From: REEB95 sp035934995
GTDB taxonomy: Bacteria; Pseudomonadota; Alphaproteobacteria; ATCC43930; CGMCC-115725
Assembly: GCA_035934995.1 (NCBI GenBank)
Contig: DASYXI010000009.1
Location: forward strand, 1 to 64,000
Direction: 5' to 3'
DNA: 64,000 nucleotides
Numbering within the stretch: position 1 is the first letter of the stretch; each line of letters begins with the position of its first letter. The notes below the pieces were generated by a model, which saw only the letters and a list, made by a program, of their open reading frames with translations, was not told where the DNA came from and made no database searches. The position numbers and the translations under genes were made by a program. Positions 45,383-54,489 of this stretch are shown piece after piece.

Positions 45383-45778
45383 ATGGAAATCAAGCGAAAC
45401 GGCTCGCAGCCAGCCGTCAAAGGACCGTCCGAGAATTTCACCGGCAACGTTCGCATTGAGCCGCTGTTCCAGTCACCGGGCCCGGCACAGTTCGGCGGCG
45501 CCAGCGTCACCTTCGAGCCGGGCGCGCGCAGCGCGTGGCATATGCATCCATGCGGCCAGACATTGATCGTCACGTCCGGCCTCGGCTGGACGCAATGCTG
45601 GGGCGAGCCCAAAGAGGAGATCCGCCCCGGCGACGTCGTCACCTGCCCGCCCGGCAAGAAGCACTGGCATGGCGGTACGCCAACGACCGGCGTGACTCAT
45701 ATCGCCATTCAGGAATCGTTGAACGGGAAGAACGTCGAGTGGTTGGAGAAAGTCACCGACGAACAATACCGGAGTTGA
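45383..45778 (+). CDS. Single-domain cupin protein
   Basis: 131 residues from the ATG at 45383 after AGGGGAAGG. Cupin motif 1 is GARSAWHMHPCGQTLIVTSGLG and motif 2 is PGDVVTCPPGKKHWHGG, with metal-binding HMH, Gln and His. The sequence type matches small cupins often fused or linked to carboxymuconolactone decarboxylases. No catalytic role is established. It follows prpE by 68 bases, maybe on a separate transcript. Confidence 0.85.
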   Translation: MEIKRNGSQPAVKGPSENFTGNVRIEPLFQSPGPAQFGGASVTFEPGARSAWHMHPCGQTLIVTSGLGWTQCWGEPKEEIRPGDVVTCPPGKKHWHGGTPTTGVTHIAIQESLNGKNVEWLEKVTDEQYRS

Positions 45779-45791
45779 CGCCGCGACGGCG

Positions 45792-46394
45792 TTAAGCCGC
45801 CGGCTCCTCCGACGCGGCGGCGATGTCCTCGGCGCCAGGCGGCTGCACCAGCGGCTTGCCCTCTTCCGGCTTCTTGCCGCGATTGGCGCGCGCCACCGCC
45901 TTTTCCAAATCTTCCATCGTGCACAAGCCCAGCGACACCGGATGGCGCGGCTTGATGTTGGGCGTGTTCCAATGGCTGCGGTCGCGCACCGCGTGGATTG
46001 TCGGCTTGGTCGTGCCAACGAGCTTGGAGATCTGGCCGTCGCTGAGCTCCGGATGGCTTTTCAAGAGCCAGGCGATCGCGTCGGGCTTGTCCTGGCGCTT
46101 GGCGATCGGCGTGTAACGCGGGCCTTTGTGCTTCACCACCTGCTCGGGCAGCGCTTCCTTGGCGAGCTTGAGTCGCGCGTTCGGGTCCTTGATGCAGCGA
46201 TCAAGCTCTTCCTGCGAGAGCTGACCGTTCGCCACTGGATCGAGACCGTGCATCTGGGTCGAGACCTCGCCGTCGGCGATCGCCTGGACCTCGAGCCCGT
46301 GCAGGCCGGTAAATTCGCCGATCTGGTCGAAGGTCAGAGGGGTATTCTCGACCAGCCACACGGCGGTCGCGCGGGGCATCAACGGCAGCGACAT
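45792..46394 (-). CDS. DUF1013 protein with two helix-turn-helix-like repeats
   Basis: 200 residues. Two related segments stand out. Residues 11-44 contain VWLVENTPLTFDQIGEFTGL and residues about 105-140 contain IAWLLKSHPELSDGQISKLV, followed by TKPTIHAVRD. Both look like DNA-binding HTH units (helix, turn, recognition helix). The C-terminus is Ala/Glu/Pro-rich and disordered. DUF1013 is a nearly alphaproteobacteria-specific family; a role as transcription regulator is consistent with the fold but is inference here. On the minus strand an AT-rich TATATAAAT stretch 85 bases upstream could be its -10 box. Confidence 0.82.
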   Translation of the reverse strand: MSLPLMPRATAVWLVENTPLTFDQIGEFTGLHGLEVQAIADGEVSTQMHGLDPVANGQLSQEELDRCIKDPNARLKLAKEALPEQVVKHKGPRYTPIAKRQDKPDAIAWLLKSHPELSDGQISKLVGTTKPTIHAVRDRSHWNTPNIKPRHPVSLGLCTMEDLEKAVARANRGKKPEEGKPLVQPPGAEDIAAASEEPAA

Positions 46395-46516
46395 GCGTTT
46401 CTCCTGATGGCAATGGCCTAACTCGCGCCTAAAAGCGCTTTCCAGGCCACCTGCCCATGTCTTGGATGCGATTTATATAGTCGCTCGGTCGGCCCAAGAA
46501 AAGCGGAAATCGGGCC

Positions 46517-47518
46517 TCAAATCGTCAGCACAATCTTGCCGATATGAGCCGAGCTTTCCATCAAGGCATGGGCGGCCGCGGCCTCCTTGAGCGGAAAGGT
46601 CTTATGGATCACCGGCTTGACCTTGCCGGATTCCAGCAAGGGCCAGACCTCGCGTTTGAGCGCCGCGGCGATGGCGCCCTTCTGCTCGACCGCGCGGGCG
46701 CGCAGGGTCGAACCGGTGAGCGTCAGGCGCTTCATCATCACCACGCCGAAATTGACCTCGGCGAGATTGCCGCCCAAGAGCGCGATGGTGACGCAGCGGC
46801 CATCGACCGCCAGCGCGCTGATGTTGCGCGGCACATAAGGCCCGCACACCATGTCGAGGATGAGATCGACGCCGCGGTTGCCGGTCGTCTCCTTCACCAC
46901 CTTCACGAAATCCTCGCGCTTGTAGTCGATGGCGCGCGTCGCGCCGAGCTTCTCGCACGCCGTGCATTTGTCGCCGCTGCCGGCGGTGGCGAAAATGTGC
47001 TTGGCGCCGAATTCGCGCGCGAGCTGGATCGCCGTCGTGCCGATGCCCGAGGTGCCGCCGTGGATCAGCACGCTTTCGCCGCGCTTCAAGCCGCCGCGCT
47101 CGAACAAATTGGCCCACACCGTGAAAAAGGTCTCGGGCAAGGCCGCCGCTTCGACCATCGAGAAACCCTTGGGCACCGGCAGACACTGCGCCGCCGGCGC
47201 GGCGCAATATTCGGCGTAGCCGTGACCGGTCACCAGCGCGCACACCTTGTCGCCGACCTTGAAGCCGTTCGCGCCGAGGCCGAGCGCGACGACGCTGCCC
47301 GCGATCTCGAGGCCGGGAATATCGGACGCACCGGGCGGCGGCGGATAGCTGCCCTGGCGTTGCGCCACGTCCGGCCGGTTGACGCCGGCGGCTTCGACCT
47401 TGATCAGCACCTCGCCCGCGCCGGGCTTCGGCGTCGACCGCTTGGCGAGGCGCAGCACGTCGGGCGCGCCCGGCTCGCGGATTTCGATGACGGCGGTTTC
47501 GGCGGGGGGAGCGGACAT
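46517..47518 (-). CDS. NAD(P)H:quinone oxidoreductase (PIG3/zeta-crystallin type MDR)
   Basis: 333 residues from the ATG at 47518. NRPDVAQRQGSYPPPPGASDIPGLEIAG and the absence of zinc-binding cysteines mark the quinone reductase group. SVLIHGGTSGIGTTAIQLA is the NADPH-binding motif; FPLKEAAAAHALMESSAHIGKIVL is the usual C-terminus. It reduces quinones or enones with NADPH. Monocistronic. Confidence 0.88.
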   Translation of the reverse strand: MSAPPAETAVIEIREPGAPDVLRLAKRSTPKPGAGEVLIKVEAAGVNRPDVAQRQGSYPPPPGASDIPGLEIAGSVVALGLGANGFKVGDKVCALVTGHGYAEYCAAPAAQCLPVPKGFSMVEAAALPETFFTVWANLFERGGLKRGESVLIHGGTSGIGTTAIQLAREFGAKHIFATAGSGDKCTACEKLGATRAIDYKREDFVKVVKETTGNRGVDLILDMVCGPYVPRNISALAVDGRCVTIALLGGNLAEVNFGVVMMKRLTLTGSTLRARAVEQKGAIAAALKREVWPLLESGKVKPVIHKTFPLKEAAAAHALMESSAHIGKIVLTI

Positions 47519-47609
47519 ACGGGCCTCGTTCCGGTTTCTTGCGGCGGATTGCACCCTTAGCCCGATCACGCCACACTGGCAACCGTCCCCGGCGCAAGGG
47601 AGGCCCGCG

Positions 47610-47792
47610 ATGGACGAAGAAGACCTGCTGCCGCAGCGGCAAAAGCCGAAGCCGCGCGACCTGACCGTGCTCGGCGTCGCTCAGCTCGAAGAATACGTCG
47701 CCGAGCTCGAAGGCGAGATCGCGCGCGCCCGCGCCGAGATCGCCGCCAAGCGCAAGCAGCGCGGCGGCGCCGAAGGCCTGTTCAAGCGGTGA
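47610..47792 (+). CDS. DUF1192 small protein
   Basis: 60 residues. A GGGAGG site precedes the ATG by 6 bases. The sequence MDEEDLLPQRQKPKPRDL and VAQLEEYVAELEGEIARARAEI fits DUF1192, a family of short alphaproteobacterial proteins with one amphipathic helix (LxxxELExxIARxxxEIxxK). Function unknown. metY follows 10 bases later and may share the transcript. Confidence 0.88.
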   Translation: MDEEDLLPQRQKPKPRDLTVLGVAQLEEYVAELEGEIARARAEIAAKRKQRGGAEGLFKR

Positions 47793-47802
47793 CCGGAAAA
47801 AG

Positions 47803-49116
47803 ATGACCGAGGCCAAGCGGCCGCGCTTCGCGACACTGAGCCTGCACGCCGGGCAGAAGCCCGACCCGCAAACCGGCGCGCGTGCCGTGCCGATTTACCA
47901 GACGACGAGTTATGTCTTCGCGGACAGCGACCAGGCCGCGGCGCTCTTCAACCTGGAGGAGCCGGGCTATATCTATTCGCGCATCAACAATCCGACCGTC
48001 TCGGTGCTGGAGGAGCGGCTGGCGGCGCTCGAAGGCGGCGTCGGCGCGGTGTGCGCGGCGAGCGGCCAGGCGGCGCTATATCTCGCCATCGCGACGCTGA
48101 TGGGTGCGGGCTCGCATATCGTCGCCGCATCGTCGCTGTATGGCGGTTCGATCAATCTGTTGAAGCTCACCCTGCCCCGCTTCGGCATCACCGCGAGCTT
48201 CGTCGATCCGCGCGATCCGCAGGCGTTCAAGGCGGCAATCCGATCCGAGACGCGGCTGGTCTTCGCCGAAGTGCTCGGCAATCCCGGCCTCGAAGTGCTC
48301 GACATTGAGGCCGTCGCCGCGGTGGCGCACGACGCCCGCCTGCCGTTGCTGGTCGACGCGACCTTCGCGACGCCCTATCTCATCCAGTCGCTGGCGCATG
48401 GCGCTGATCTGGTGGTGCATTCGGCGACCAAGTGGCTCGGCGGCCACGGCCTCGCCATCGGCGGCGCATTGATCGACAGCGGACGGTTCGACTGGGCGGG
48501 ATCGGGCAAGTTTCCGACCGTGAGCGAGCCCTATGCCGGCTATCACGACATCGATTTCGCCGAGGAATTCGGACCGCAGGCCTTCATCATGCGCGCGCGG
48601 ATGGAGGGACTGCGCGATTTCGGCGCATGTCTCAGTCCTGCCAATGCGTTCTACATCCTTCAAGGCGTCGAGACCCTGCCGCTACGCATGGCGCGGCACA
48701 TGGACAACACGCGCCAAGCGCTCGCCTTCCTCAAGGCGGCGCCGCAGGTCGCCTGGGTGTGCCATCCCGACCTGCCCGAACATCCCGATCACGCGTTGGC
48801 GCAGCGCCTTTACCCCAAAGGCGCAGGCTCGATCGTCAGCTTCGGCATCAAAGGCGGCCGCGACGCCGGCAAGCGGTTCGTCGACAGCTTGCAGCTCATC
48901 TCGCATCTCGCCAATGTCGGCGACGCCAAAACATTGGTCATTCACCCGGCCAGCACGACGCACCAGCAGATGAGCGCGGCGGACCTCAAAGCTGCTGGCA
49001 TCGGCGAGGACATGATCCGTCTCTCGATCGGGCTCGAGGATTTCGCGGATCTCGCCGACGATCTCGGCCGCGCGCTGCGCGCGTCGCAGAAAGCCGCGCC
49101 CAAGGCGGCCGAATAG
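47803..49116 (+). CDS. metY: O-acetylhomoserine sulfhydrylase (Cys/Met metabolism PLP enzyme)
   Basis: 437 residues. HAGQKPDPQTGARAVPIYQTTSYVF is the MetY N-terminus; the PLP lysine is Lys210 in HSATKWLGGHG; IYSRINNPTVSVLEERLAALEGG and HPASTTHQQMS are further family marks. It makes homocysteine from O-acetylhomoserine and sulfide. The alpha/beta hydrolase gene begins on the next base after its stop. Confidence 0.93.
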   Translation: MTEAKRPRFATLSLHAGQKPDPQTGARAVPIYQTTSYVFADSDQAAALFNLEEPGYIYSRINNPTVSVLEERLAALEGGVGAVCAASGQAALYLAIATLMGAGSHIVAASSLYGGSINLLKLTLPRFGITASFVDPRDPQAFKAAIRSETRLVFAEVLGNPGLEVLDIEAVAAVAHDARLPLLVDATFATPYLIQSLAHGADLVVHSATKWLGGHGLAIGGALIDSGRFDWAGSGKFPTVSEPYAGYHDIDFAEEFGPQAFIMRARMEGLRDFGACLSPANAFYILQGVETLPLRMARHMDNTRQALAFLKAAPQVAWVCHPDLPEHPDHALAQRLYPKGAGSIVSFGIKGGRDAGKRFVDSLQLISHLANVGDAKTLVIHPASTTHQQMSAADLKAAGIGEDMIRLSIGLEDFADLADDLGRALRASQKAAPKAAE

Positions 49117-49899
49117 ATGGACTTCGCCGTTGGCGGCCAGCGCGGCTTCGCCGGTACCGGCGGCCGCCCGTTCGACAACAGACTGCCGACTGTCGTGCTG
49201 TTGCACGGCGCCGGCATGAATCACACGGTCTGGGCCCTGCAGGCGCGCGCCTTGGCGCATCACGGCCGCAACGTGCTGGCAATCGACTTTCCGGGGCACG
49301 GCGACAGCGCCGGCCCGGCCTTGACGACCATCGAGGCGCTTGCCGATTGGCTGTTGCGTGCCTTGCGCGCGCTCGACGTCGGGCGGTTCCGGCTTGCCGG
49401 GCACAGCATGGGCTCGTTGGTCGCGCTCGAAACCGCGTCGCGCGCCGGCGCCGCATGCGAGGCCTTGGCGCTACTGGGTTTCGTACCCGAGATGCGTGTC
49501 CATCCTGACCTGCTGGCTGCGGCCCGCAGTGGCGCGCACCTGGCGTCGGAGCTGATGGTCGCCTGGAGCTTCAAGACCCTCACCGGCGGCAACCCGGCGC
49601 CGGGCGTCTTCCTGCCCGACGCCGCCCTGCGCTTGATCGAGCAGACGCCGGCGGCGAGTCTCGCCGCCGATCTCGCGGCTTGCGACCATTACGCCGGCGC
49701 CACCGCGGCAGCGGGCGCGGTGCGCTGTCCGGTCTTGCTGCTATCCGGCGCGCAGGACCGGATGACGCCGGCGGCGAAAGCCGACAGCTTTGCCGGAAAC
49801 TTCGCACAGGGGCGCAGCGTCGTGCTGCACGGCTGCGGTCATATGCTGATGGTCGAGCAGCCGGTCCTGGTGCTCGATTCGCTGTACACCATCCTCTGA
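49117..49899 (+). CDS. Alpha/beta hydrolase
   Basis: 260 residues. The ATG directly follows the metY stop, so translation is probably coupled. VVLLHGAGMNHTVW is the oxyanion region, GHSMGS the nucleophile elbow, an Asp in SGAQDRMTP, and His in GCGHMLMVEQP. The family covers esterases, thioesterases and similar. MetX-type acyltransferases share the fold but are longer, so this is not MetX. Substrate unknown. Confidence 0.85.
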   Translation: MDFAVGGQRGFAGTGGRPFDNRLPTVVLLHGAGMNHTVWALQARALAHHGRNVLAIDFPGHGDSAGPALTTIEALADWLLRALRALDVGRFRLAGHSMGSLVALETASRAGAACEALALLGFVPEMRVHPDLLAAARSGAHLASELMVAWSFKTLTGGNPAPGVFLPDAALRLIEQTPAASLAADLAACDHYAGATAAAGAVRCPVLLLSGAQDRMTPAAKADSFAGNFAQGRSVVLHGCGHMLMVEQPVLVLDSLYTIL

Positions 49900-49963
49900 C
49901 GCGACTCGCGGCGCGCGTTGACGCGCCCGAAGGGATAAGCGACCCTTCCGCGCGCGCGGGAGA

Positions 49964-52900
49964 ATGGTTTTGGAGTCGTCGAGCGCGATGCGACGCTGGC
50001 TATCCGGGCCGGTGCTGGCCGCTGGTTGGATCGCGCTGTGCGCGTTGTTCATCCAGTTCTTCGCCGGCTGGCAAACGGTACTGACGTTGCCGCCGCTGTC
50101 GCTGGCGGTGATCATCATCTGGGTCATCCTGCCGGCGCTGCTCATTTGGGGCGCGATGATCGTGCGCAGCCGCGCGGTGGAATTCGCCACGGTTTCGGCG
50201 CGGCTTGCCGATCAGCTCGACCGCCTCTATTCGCCGTCGGAAGACCGCGACCGGCGCGCACACGAGGCGCTCAACGCCTTGCGGCGCCAGGCCGAAGAAT
50301 TGGCCGGCGCGGTCGACCAGACGGTGCAGCGCATCGAAAACGCCGCCGACAATCTCGGCACGCGGCTCAATGAGTCGATGAGCACGGTCAACGCGGCGAT
50401 GGGGCGCGCGGAATATGCGCGCAGCGATCTCGATCAGGCGGTCGGACCGATCAATCGCCTGGTGGAGACGCTTTCGGCGGAAGCGGCGACGCTCGAACGC
50501 GCCATTAGCCGCGACCTCGACGACGTATCGAAACGCCTCGCCGAGCACGTCGAAGACGTCGAAAAAGCGGTCGAGCGTGCGGTCGAAGACGGCGGCAAGC
50601 GCGCCGAAGCGCGCGGCGCCGAGATCGAACGCAATCTCGCCCAGGCCCTGGAACGCGTCGGCAGCAACGCGACGTCGGAATTCGAACGCGCCACCGAACG
50701 GCTGACGCGCGATACGACGCTCGCCGCGGGCCGCATCGTCAGCGAGGCGGATGCCTTCCGCGCGGCGTTCGGCCGCAGCACCGACGAGGCCATAACGCGC
50801 TTCAACGACGAGGCGAAGGCGATCGGCGGGCGGCTCGACCAGGCGGCGCGCGATCTCGATGCGGCGTCCGAGCGGATCGCCAGCCAAAGCACGGCGGCCG
50901 TGGCGCCGGCCACCGCCGCCCTCGACCGCGCCGAAAGCGTCGCCGAGAAGCTGCGCGTCGCCACGGATCAGCTGTCGCGGCAATCGGGCGAGGCGGTGAA
51001 AGATGCCGAAGCGGCGGGCGACGCGCTGATCCGGCGCGTGCAGGCGCTCAACGAGAGCGCCGACCAGGCCCTGCTCCGCCTGAAGGATGTCAGTGCCGGC
51101 TTTGCGCGCGAGACCGAAGCGCTCGACGCCGCGGCGCGCCAAGGCGGCGCGCGCTTCGACGAGGTTGCCGAACTCGTACGGCAGCGCACCCAGGAACTAG
51201 CGGCGCATAATGCACGCGCCATCGCCGACATGCTCGCGGCCGGCGAGACGCTGCAGGCGCGCGGCGCCGAGGCGACCAGCGCCGCCGAGACCGGCACGCG
51301 CGGCATCCGCGACGCCATCCTGGCGCTCGAGGCCGGCGGCAGCAGCCTGAGCGCGCGGGTCAACGAGATCGAGCTGGCGGCCGAGCAGGCCAGAGCCGGG
51401 TTGGCGCGGGCCGGCAGCGGCTTCGACGAAGAGGCGCGGAAGCTGTCGGCGACCATCGGCGAAAGCACCCTGCGCTTCAATCAAGGCGGCGACGCGCTGC
51501 GCCAGCAGATCGACACCATGCGCCAGGCGACCGACGAGACCGAGCACCGCGTCACGGCGCTGGGCGAGACCTTCGGCCGCCAACTCGATCATTTCAACCA
51601 TACGCGCGAGGCGATCGCCGCCGAAGTCGGCCAGATTCAGGGCAAGCTCCAGCAGCACACCGAGGATTTGGCGCGCGCCACCGAGCTCGCGATGCGCAAC
51701 GCGCACGGCGCCGGCCAGGCCTTCGAGAACAACGCCGAGCGCTTGCGCGACGCGGCGGCGGCGATCGGCGCGCAGGCGGATTCCGTCGGTGCCTCTCTCG
51801 CGCGGCAGCTTGCGGAGTTCAAGATCGGCGCCGAAAGCCTTGTCGATCTCGGCGGCCGGTTCGAAAGTTCGCTGCGCATCGGCGTCGCCGAGCTGACTCA
51901 GGCCAGCGACCGCGCCGCGGGCCGCGCCGAAGAGGTCGGTCATGTGTTCGCCGAGCAAGGCCGCATTCTCGGCCAGGTGAGCGAGTTGGCGCTGCAGCAT
52001 ATGGCGGCAAGCGGCGAGGCGCTGCGCGGCCGCGCCAAGGAAATCTCGGACGCCGTCGGCAGCGCCGAGACCCAAATCGACGCGCTCGGCAGCCGCTTCA
52101 GCGAACGCAGCCTGATGGTGGTCGCGGCCGGCGACGAGGCGCGGATCAAGCTCGAGGAAGTCAGCAACCTGTTCGGCCAGCAGGTGCAGCAGCTGGCCAT
52201 CGCCATCGAGCGCACGGTGACGCGCGTCGAAGCGGCGCGCAACGCGCTGAACGAACACTTTACATCAATAGGCAACGCGACCGACACCGTGGCGCAACGG
52301 CTTCAGGAAATGGGCACGATCGCGGAATCGCAACTCGCCGGCCTGGCCGCGACCGGCACGGCGATGACCGAGCAAGGCGACAAGGCGACCGAGACCATGC
52401 GGCGGCAGCTGCGCGACCTCAACGGCGCCCTCGATGCCACCACCAAGCGGCTCGAAAGCGTGCGTGCGGCGCTGTCGGATCACGCAGCGCAGCTCAACGG
52501 CGCGACCGATCTGGCGGTCGAGAAGCTGCGCGACGTGATCTCGGGCTACGACCATCAATCGGCGACGCTGGTGGCCGCAGCCGAGCACATCAATCGCACC
52601 TCGCAAGAAGCCGCCGCGCTGTTCAGCAAGCAGACCGAGACGATGCTCAAAGTTGCGGACGAGGCGACCGGCCTCGCCAAGCGCGCGCAGGACCAATCGC
52701 TCGCCAACCAGCAGGAAACCTTCCTGCGCGGCGCCACCTACATGATCGAGACGCTGCAATCGCTGTCGGTCGAGATCACCAAGGCGCTCGATCAGCCGGT
52801 GCCGGAGGCGATCTGGCGCCGCTTCCACGCCGGCGAGCGCGGCGTGTTCATCCGCCACCTGCTGCAGGCGCAAGAGCGGCAGGCAAGCGTGGCGATCAAG

Positions 52901-53086
52901 AAGAAATTCGAGGAGGATTTGGCCTTCCGCGGCCATGCGCAGACCTATCTCGACCAGTTCGAGAACCTGTTGGCGCAGGCGCGCGCTTGCGACCATCTCG
53001 ACGTGCTCGGCACCACGTTCGTGACCGCCGACGTCGGCAAGCTCTATCTCATTCTCGCCAACGCGGTCGGCCGGCTGAAGGCCTGA
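49964..53086 (+). CDS. 1040-residue membrane-anchored coiled-coil protein
   Basis: An ATG at 49988 is an alternative start. Two membrane helices lie near residues 17-36 and 45-66, then about 850 residues of Ala/Glu/Arg-rich helix with many similar short segments (for instance TRGIRDAILALEAGGSSLSARVNEIE), compatible with a long coiled coil or apolipoprotein-like amphipathic helix. The last 110 residues look globular and conserved: PVPEAIWRRFHAGERGVFIRHL and YLDQFENLLAQA up to KLYLILANAVGRLKA. The layout suits an inner-membrane scaffold projecting into the cytoplasm (inference). Not a recognised polarity factor (PodJ, TipN) as far as I can tell. Confidence 0.8.
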   Translation: MVLESSSAMRRWLSGPVLAAGWIALCALFIQFFAGWQTVLTLPPLSLAVIIIWVILPALLIWGAMIVRSRAVEFATVSARLADQLDRLYSPSEDRDRRAHEALNALRRQAEELAGAVDQTVQRIENAADNLGTRLNESMSTVNAAMGRAEYARSDLDQAVGPINRLVETLSAEAATLERAISRDLDDVSKRLAEHVEDVEKAVERAVEDGGKRAEARGAEIERNLAQALERVGSNATSEFERATERLTRDTTLAAGRIVSEADAFRAAFGRSTDEAITRFNDEAKAIGGRLDQAARDLDAASERIASQSTAAVAPATAALDRAESVAEKLRVATDQLSRQSGEAVKDAEAAGDALIRRVQALNESADQALLRLKDVSAGFARETEALDAAARQGGARFDEVAELVRQRTQELAAHNARAIADMLAAGETLQARGAEATSAAETGTRGIRDAILALEAGGSSLSARVNEIELAAEQARAGLARAGSGFDEEARKLSATIGESTLRFNQGGDALRQQIDTMRQATDETEHRVTALGETFGRQLDHFNHTREAIAAEVGQIQGKLQQHTEDLARATELAMRNAHGAGQAFENNAERLRDAAAAIGAQADSVGASLARQLAEFKIGAESLVDLGGRFESSLRIGVAELTQASDRAAGRAEEVGHVFAEQGRILGQVSELALQHMAASGEALRGRAKEISDAVGSAETQIDALGSRFSERSLMVVAAGDEARIKLEEVSNLFGQQVQQLAIAIERTVTRVEAARNALNEHFTSIGNATDTVAQRLQEMGTIAESQLAGLAATGTAMTEQGDKATETMRRQLRDLNGALDATTKRLESVRAALSDHAAQLNGATDLAVEKLRDVISGYDHQSATLVAAAEHINRTSQEAAALFSKQTETMLKVADEATGLAKRAQDQSLANQQETFLRGATYMIETLQSLSVEITKALDQPVPEAIWRRFHAGERGVFIRHLLQAQERQASVAIKKKFEEDLAFRGHAQTYLDQFENLLAQARACDHLDVLGTTFVTADVGKLYLILANAVGRLKA

Positions 53087-53149
53087 CCGGCGCAGGTTCC
53101 GAGTGGATGCTCAGAGGAGATCGGGATGACGGCCCGCTAGGGCCGCGGG

Positions 53150-53377
53150 CTACTTTTTAACGCCCAAGCCCTTGAAACGCTTGTTGAATCGGGCGAGCTG
53201 GCCGCCCGTATCGAGCAGCTTCTGCTGACCACCGGTCCAGGCCGGATGCGAGCGCGAATCGATTTCGAGATGGAGCGTGTCGCCCGCTTTGCCGTAGGTC
53301 GACCGGGTTTTGTAGGTCGTGCCGTCGGTCATGACGACCGTGATCTCGTGATAATCCGGGTGGATTCCGTCTTTCAT
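53150..53377 (-). CDS. rpmE: 50S ribosomal protein L31, zinc-free form
   Basis: 75 residues. MKDGIHPDYHEITVVMTDGTTYKTRSTYG and DSRSHPAWTGGQQ..LDTGGQLARFNKRF are typical of alphaproteobacterial L31. The zinc-binding CxxC pair of the C+ form is absent. It sits on the periphery of the 50S subunit. Transcribed alone between the coiled-coil gene and the OmpA/MotA pair; a hairpin AACCGC-TTC-GCGGTT at 53429-53443 lies upstream. Confidence 0.95.
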   Translation of the reverse strand: MKDGIHPDYHEITVVMTDGTTYKTRSTYGKAGDTLHLEIDSRSHPAWTGGQQKLLDTGGQLARFNKRFKGLGVKK

Positions 53378-53496
53378 GGGTATCGCTCCAGAGAGGCGCG
53401 CTTTATAGCGGCCGCGCCCGACTCATGCAACCGCTTCGCGGTTAACGTTCGGCGTAGCACAGCGGCCGGATGTCGGCCGCGTCGTGCGAAGCACCC

Positions 53497-54483
53497 TTAA
53501 CGTTCCGTCAGTTTCAGTTCGATGCGCCGATTCTGCGCATAGTCGGCGTCGGTCGTGCCGGCCGCAATCGGCGTGTACTGGCCGAAACCTGCCGCCACCA
53601 GGCGATTGGGCGGAATGCCCTGGTCGATCAGGAACCGGACCACCGACTGGGCGCGCGCCGACGACAGCTCCCAGTTCGAGGGGAATTGGCCGGTGTGGAT
53701 CGGCCGTGCGTCGGTGTGCCCGTCGATCTCGAGCACCCAGTCGATATTGGTCGGGATTTCGCCGGACAGCTGCTTCAGCGCCTGCGCTAACTTGGTGAGC
53801 TGAGTCTGGGCGGCCGGCGTCAGATCGGCGCTGGCGGTGTCGAACAGCACGTCGGACTGAAACACGAAGCGGTCGCCGACGATGCGAATATCCTTGCGGT
53901 TGGCGAGGATCGCACTCAGGCGGCCGAAGAATTCCGAGCGGAACTTCGCCAATTCCGCGACCTTTGTCGCCAACGCCTGATTGAGCTTGTTGCCGAGGTC
54001 GTTAATCTGCGCCTGCTGCTGCTTGGTCTTGGCCTCGGAGAGGTCGAGTGCAGCGGCAATCTGTGCCAGCTGTTGGCGCAACGCCGCGACCTGCTGGTTG
54101 AGCTGGTCAACCGTGGTCTGTGCCTTGCCGAGGTCCTCGGTCTTCTGGCTGAGCTGGCCGCCAAGCTGGGTCGCTTGCGCCTCGGCGGCATTCTTGGCCG
54201 CGGTCGTCGCTTGGAGCTGCGAATTGAGCGTCGACAGCTTGAGTTCCAGCGCGGCGCTGTTGCTCTTTTGCAGCGACAGCATGTCGCTCAACTGATTGAG
54301 CTGCTGGCTGAGCCGAGCCAGCTCGGTGTCGCGGTTCGACAGCGCGCCGCTGAGATAGAACTGGCCGGCGGTGAACACCAACAGCACGAAGATGATCACC
54401 ATGACGAGCTGCGTCAGGGCGTCGACGAAGCCCGGCCAGATATTGATCGTCGACCGGCGCTGGCGGCGGGAATAGAGCGACAT
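53497..54483 (-). CDS. OmpA/MotB-like peptidoglycan-binding membrane protein
   Basis: 328 residues from the ATG at 54483 (GTG at 54489 possible). One N-terminal helix (ALTQLVMVIIFVLLVFTAGQFYLSG) is followed by a coiled coil of about 140 residues rich in Gln (LSQQLNQLSDMLSLQKS..., QLNQQVAALRQQLAQ) and then the OmpA_C domain: DVLFDTASADLTPAAQTQL, EIDGHTDARPI and SSARAQSVVRFLIDQGI. Its layout is that of MotB but with a much longer coiled coil. It follows the MotA/TolQ-like gene by 6 bases. Confidence 0.9.
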   Translation of the reverse strand: MSLYSRRQRRSTINIWPGFVDALTQLVMVIIFVLLVFTAGQFYLSGALSNRDTELARLSQQLNQLSDMLSLQKSNSAALELKLSTLNSQLQATTAAKNAAEAQATQLGGQLSQKTEDLGKAQTTVDQLNQQVAALRQQLAQIAAALDLSEAKTKQQQAQINDLGNKLNQALATKVAELAKFRSEFFGRLSAILANRKDIRIVGDRFVFQSDVLFDTASADLTPAAQTQLTKLAQALKQLSGEIPTNIDWVLEIDGHTDARPIHTGQFPSNWELSSARAQSVVRFLIDQGIPPNRLVAAGFGQYTPIAAGTTDADYAQNRRIELKLTER

Positions 54484-54489
54484 GCGCAC

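Noticed and set aside
49117..49899. Alpha/beta hydrolase after metY as homoserine acetyltransferase (MetX)
   Set aside because: It is about 100 residues too short and lacks the MetX lid region.
53429..53443. Hairpin after the OmpA/MotB-like gene as a rho-independent terminator
   Set aside because: The stem is six bases and no T-run follows on the minus strand.
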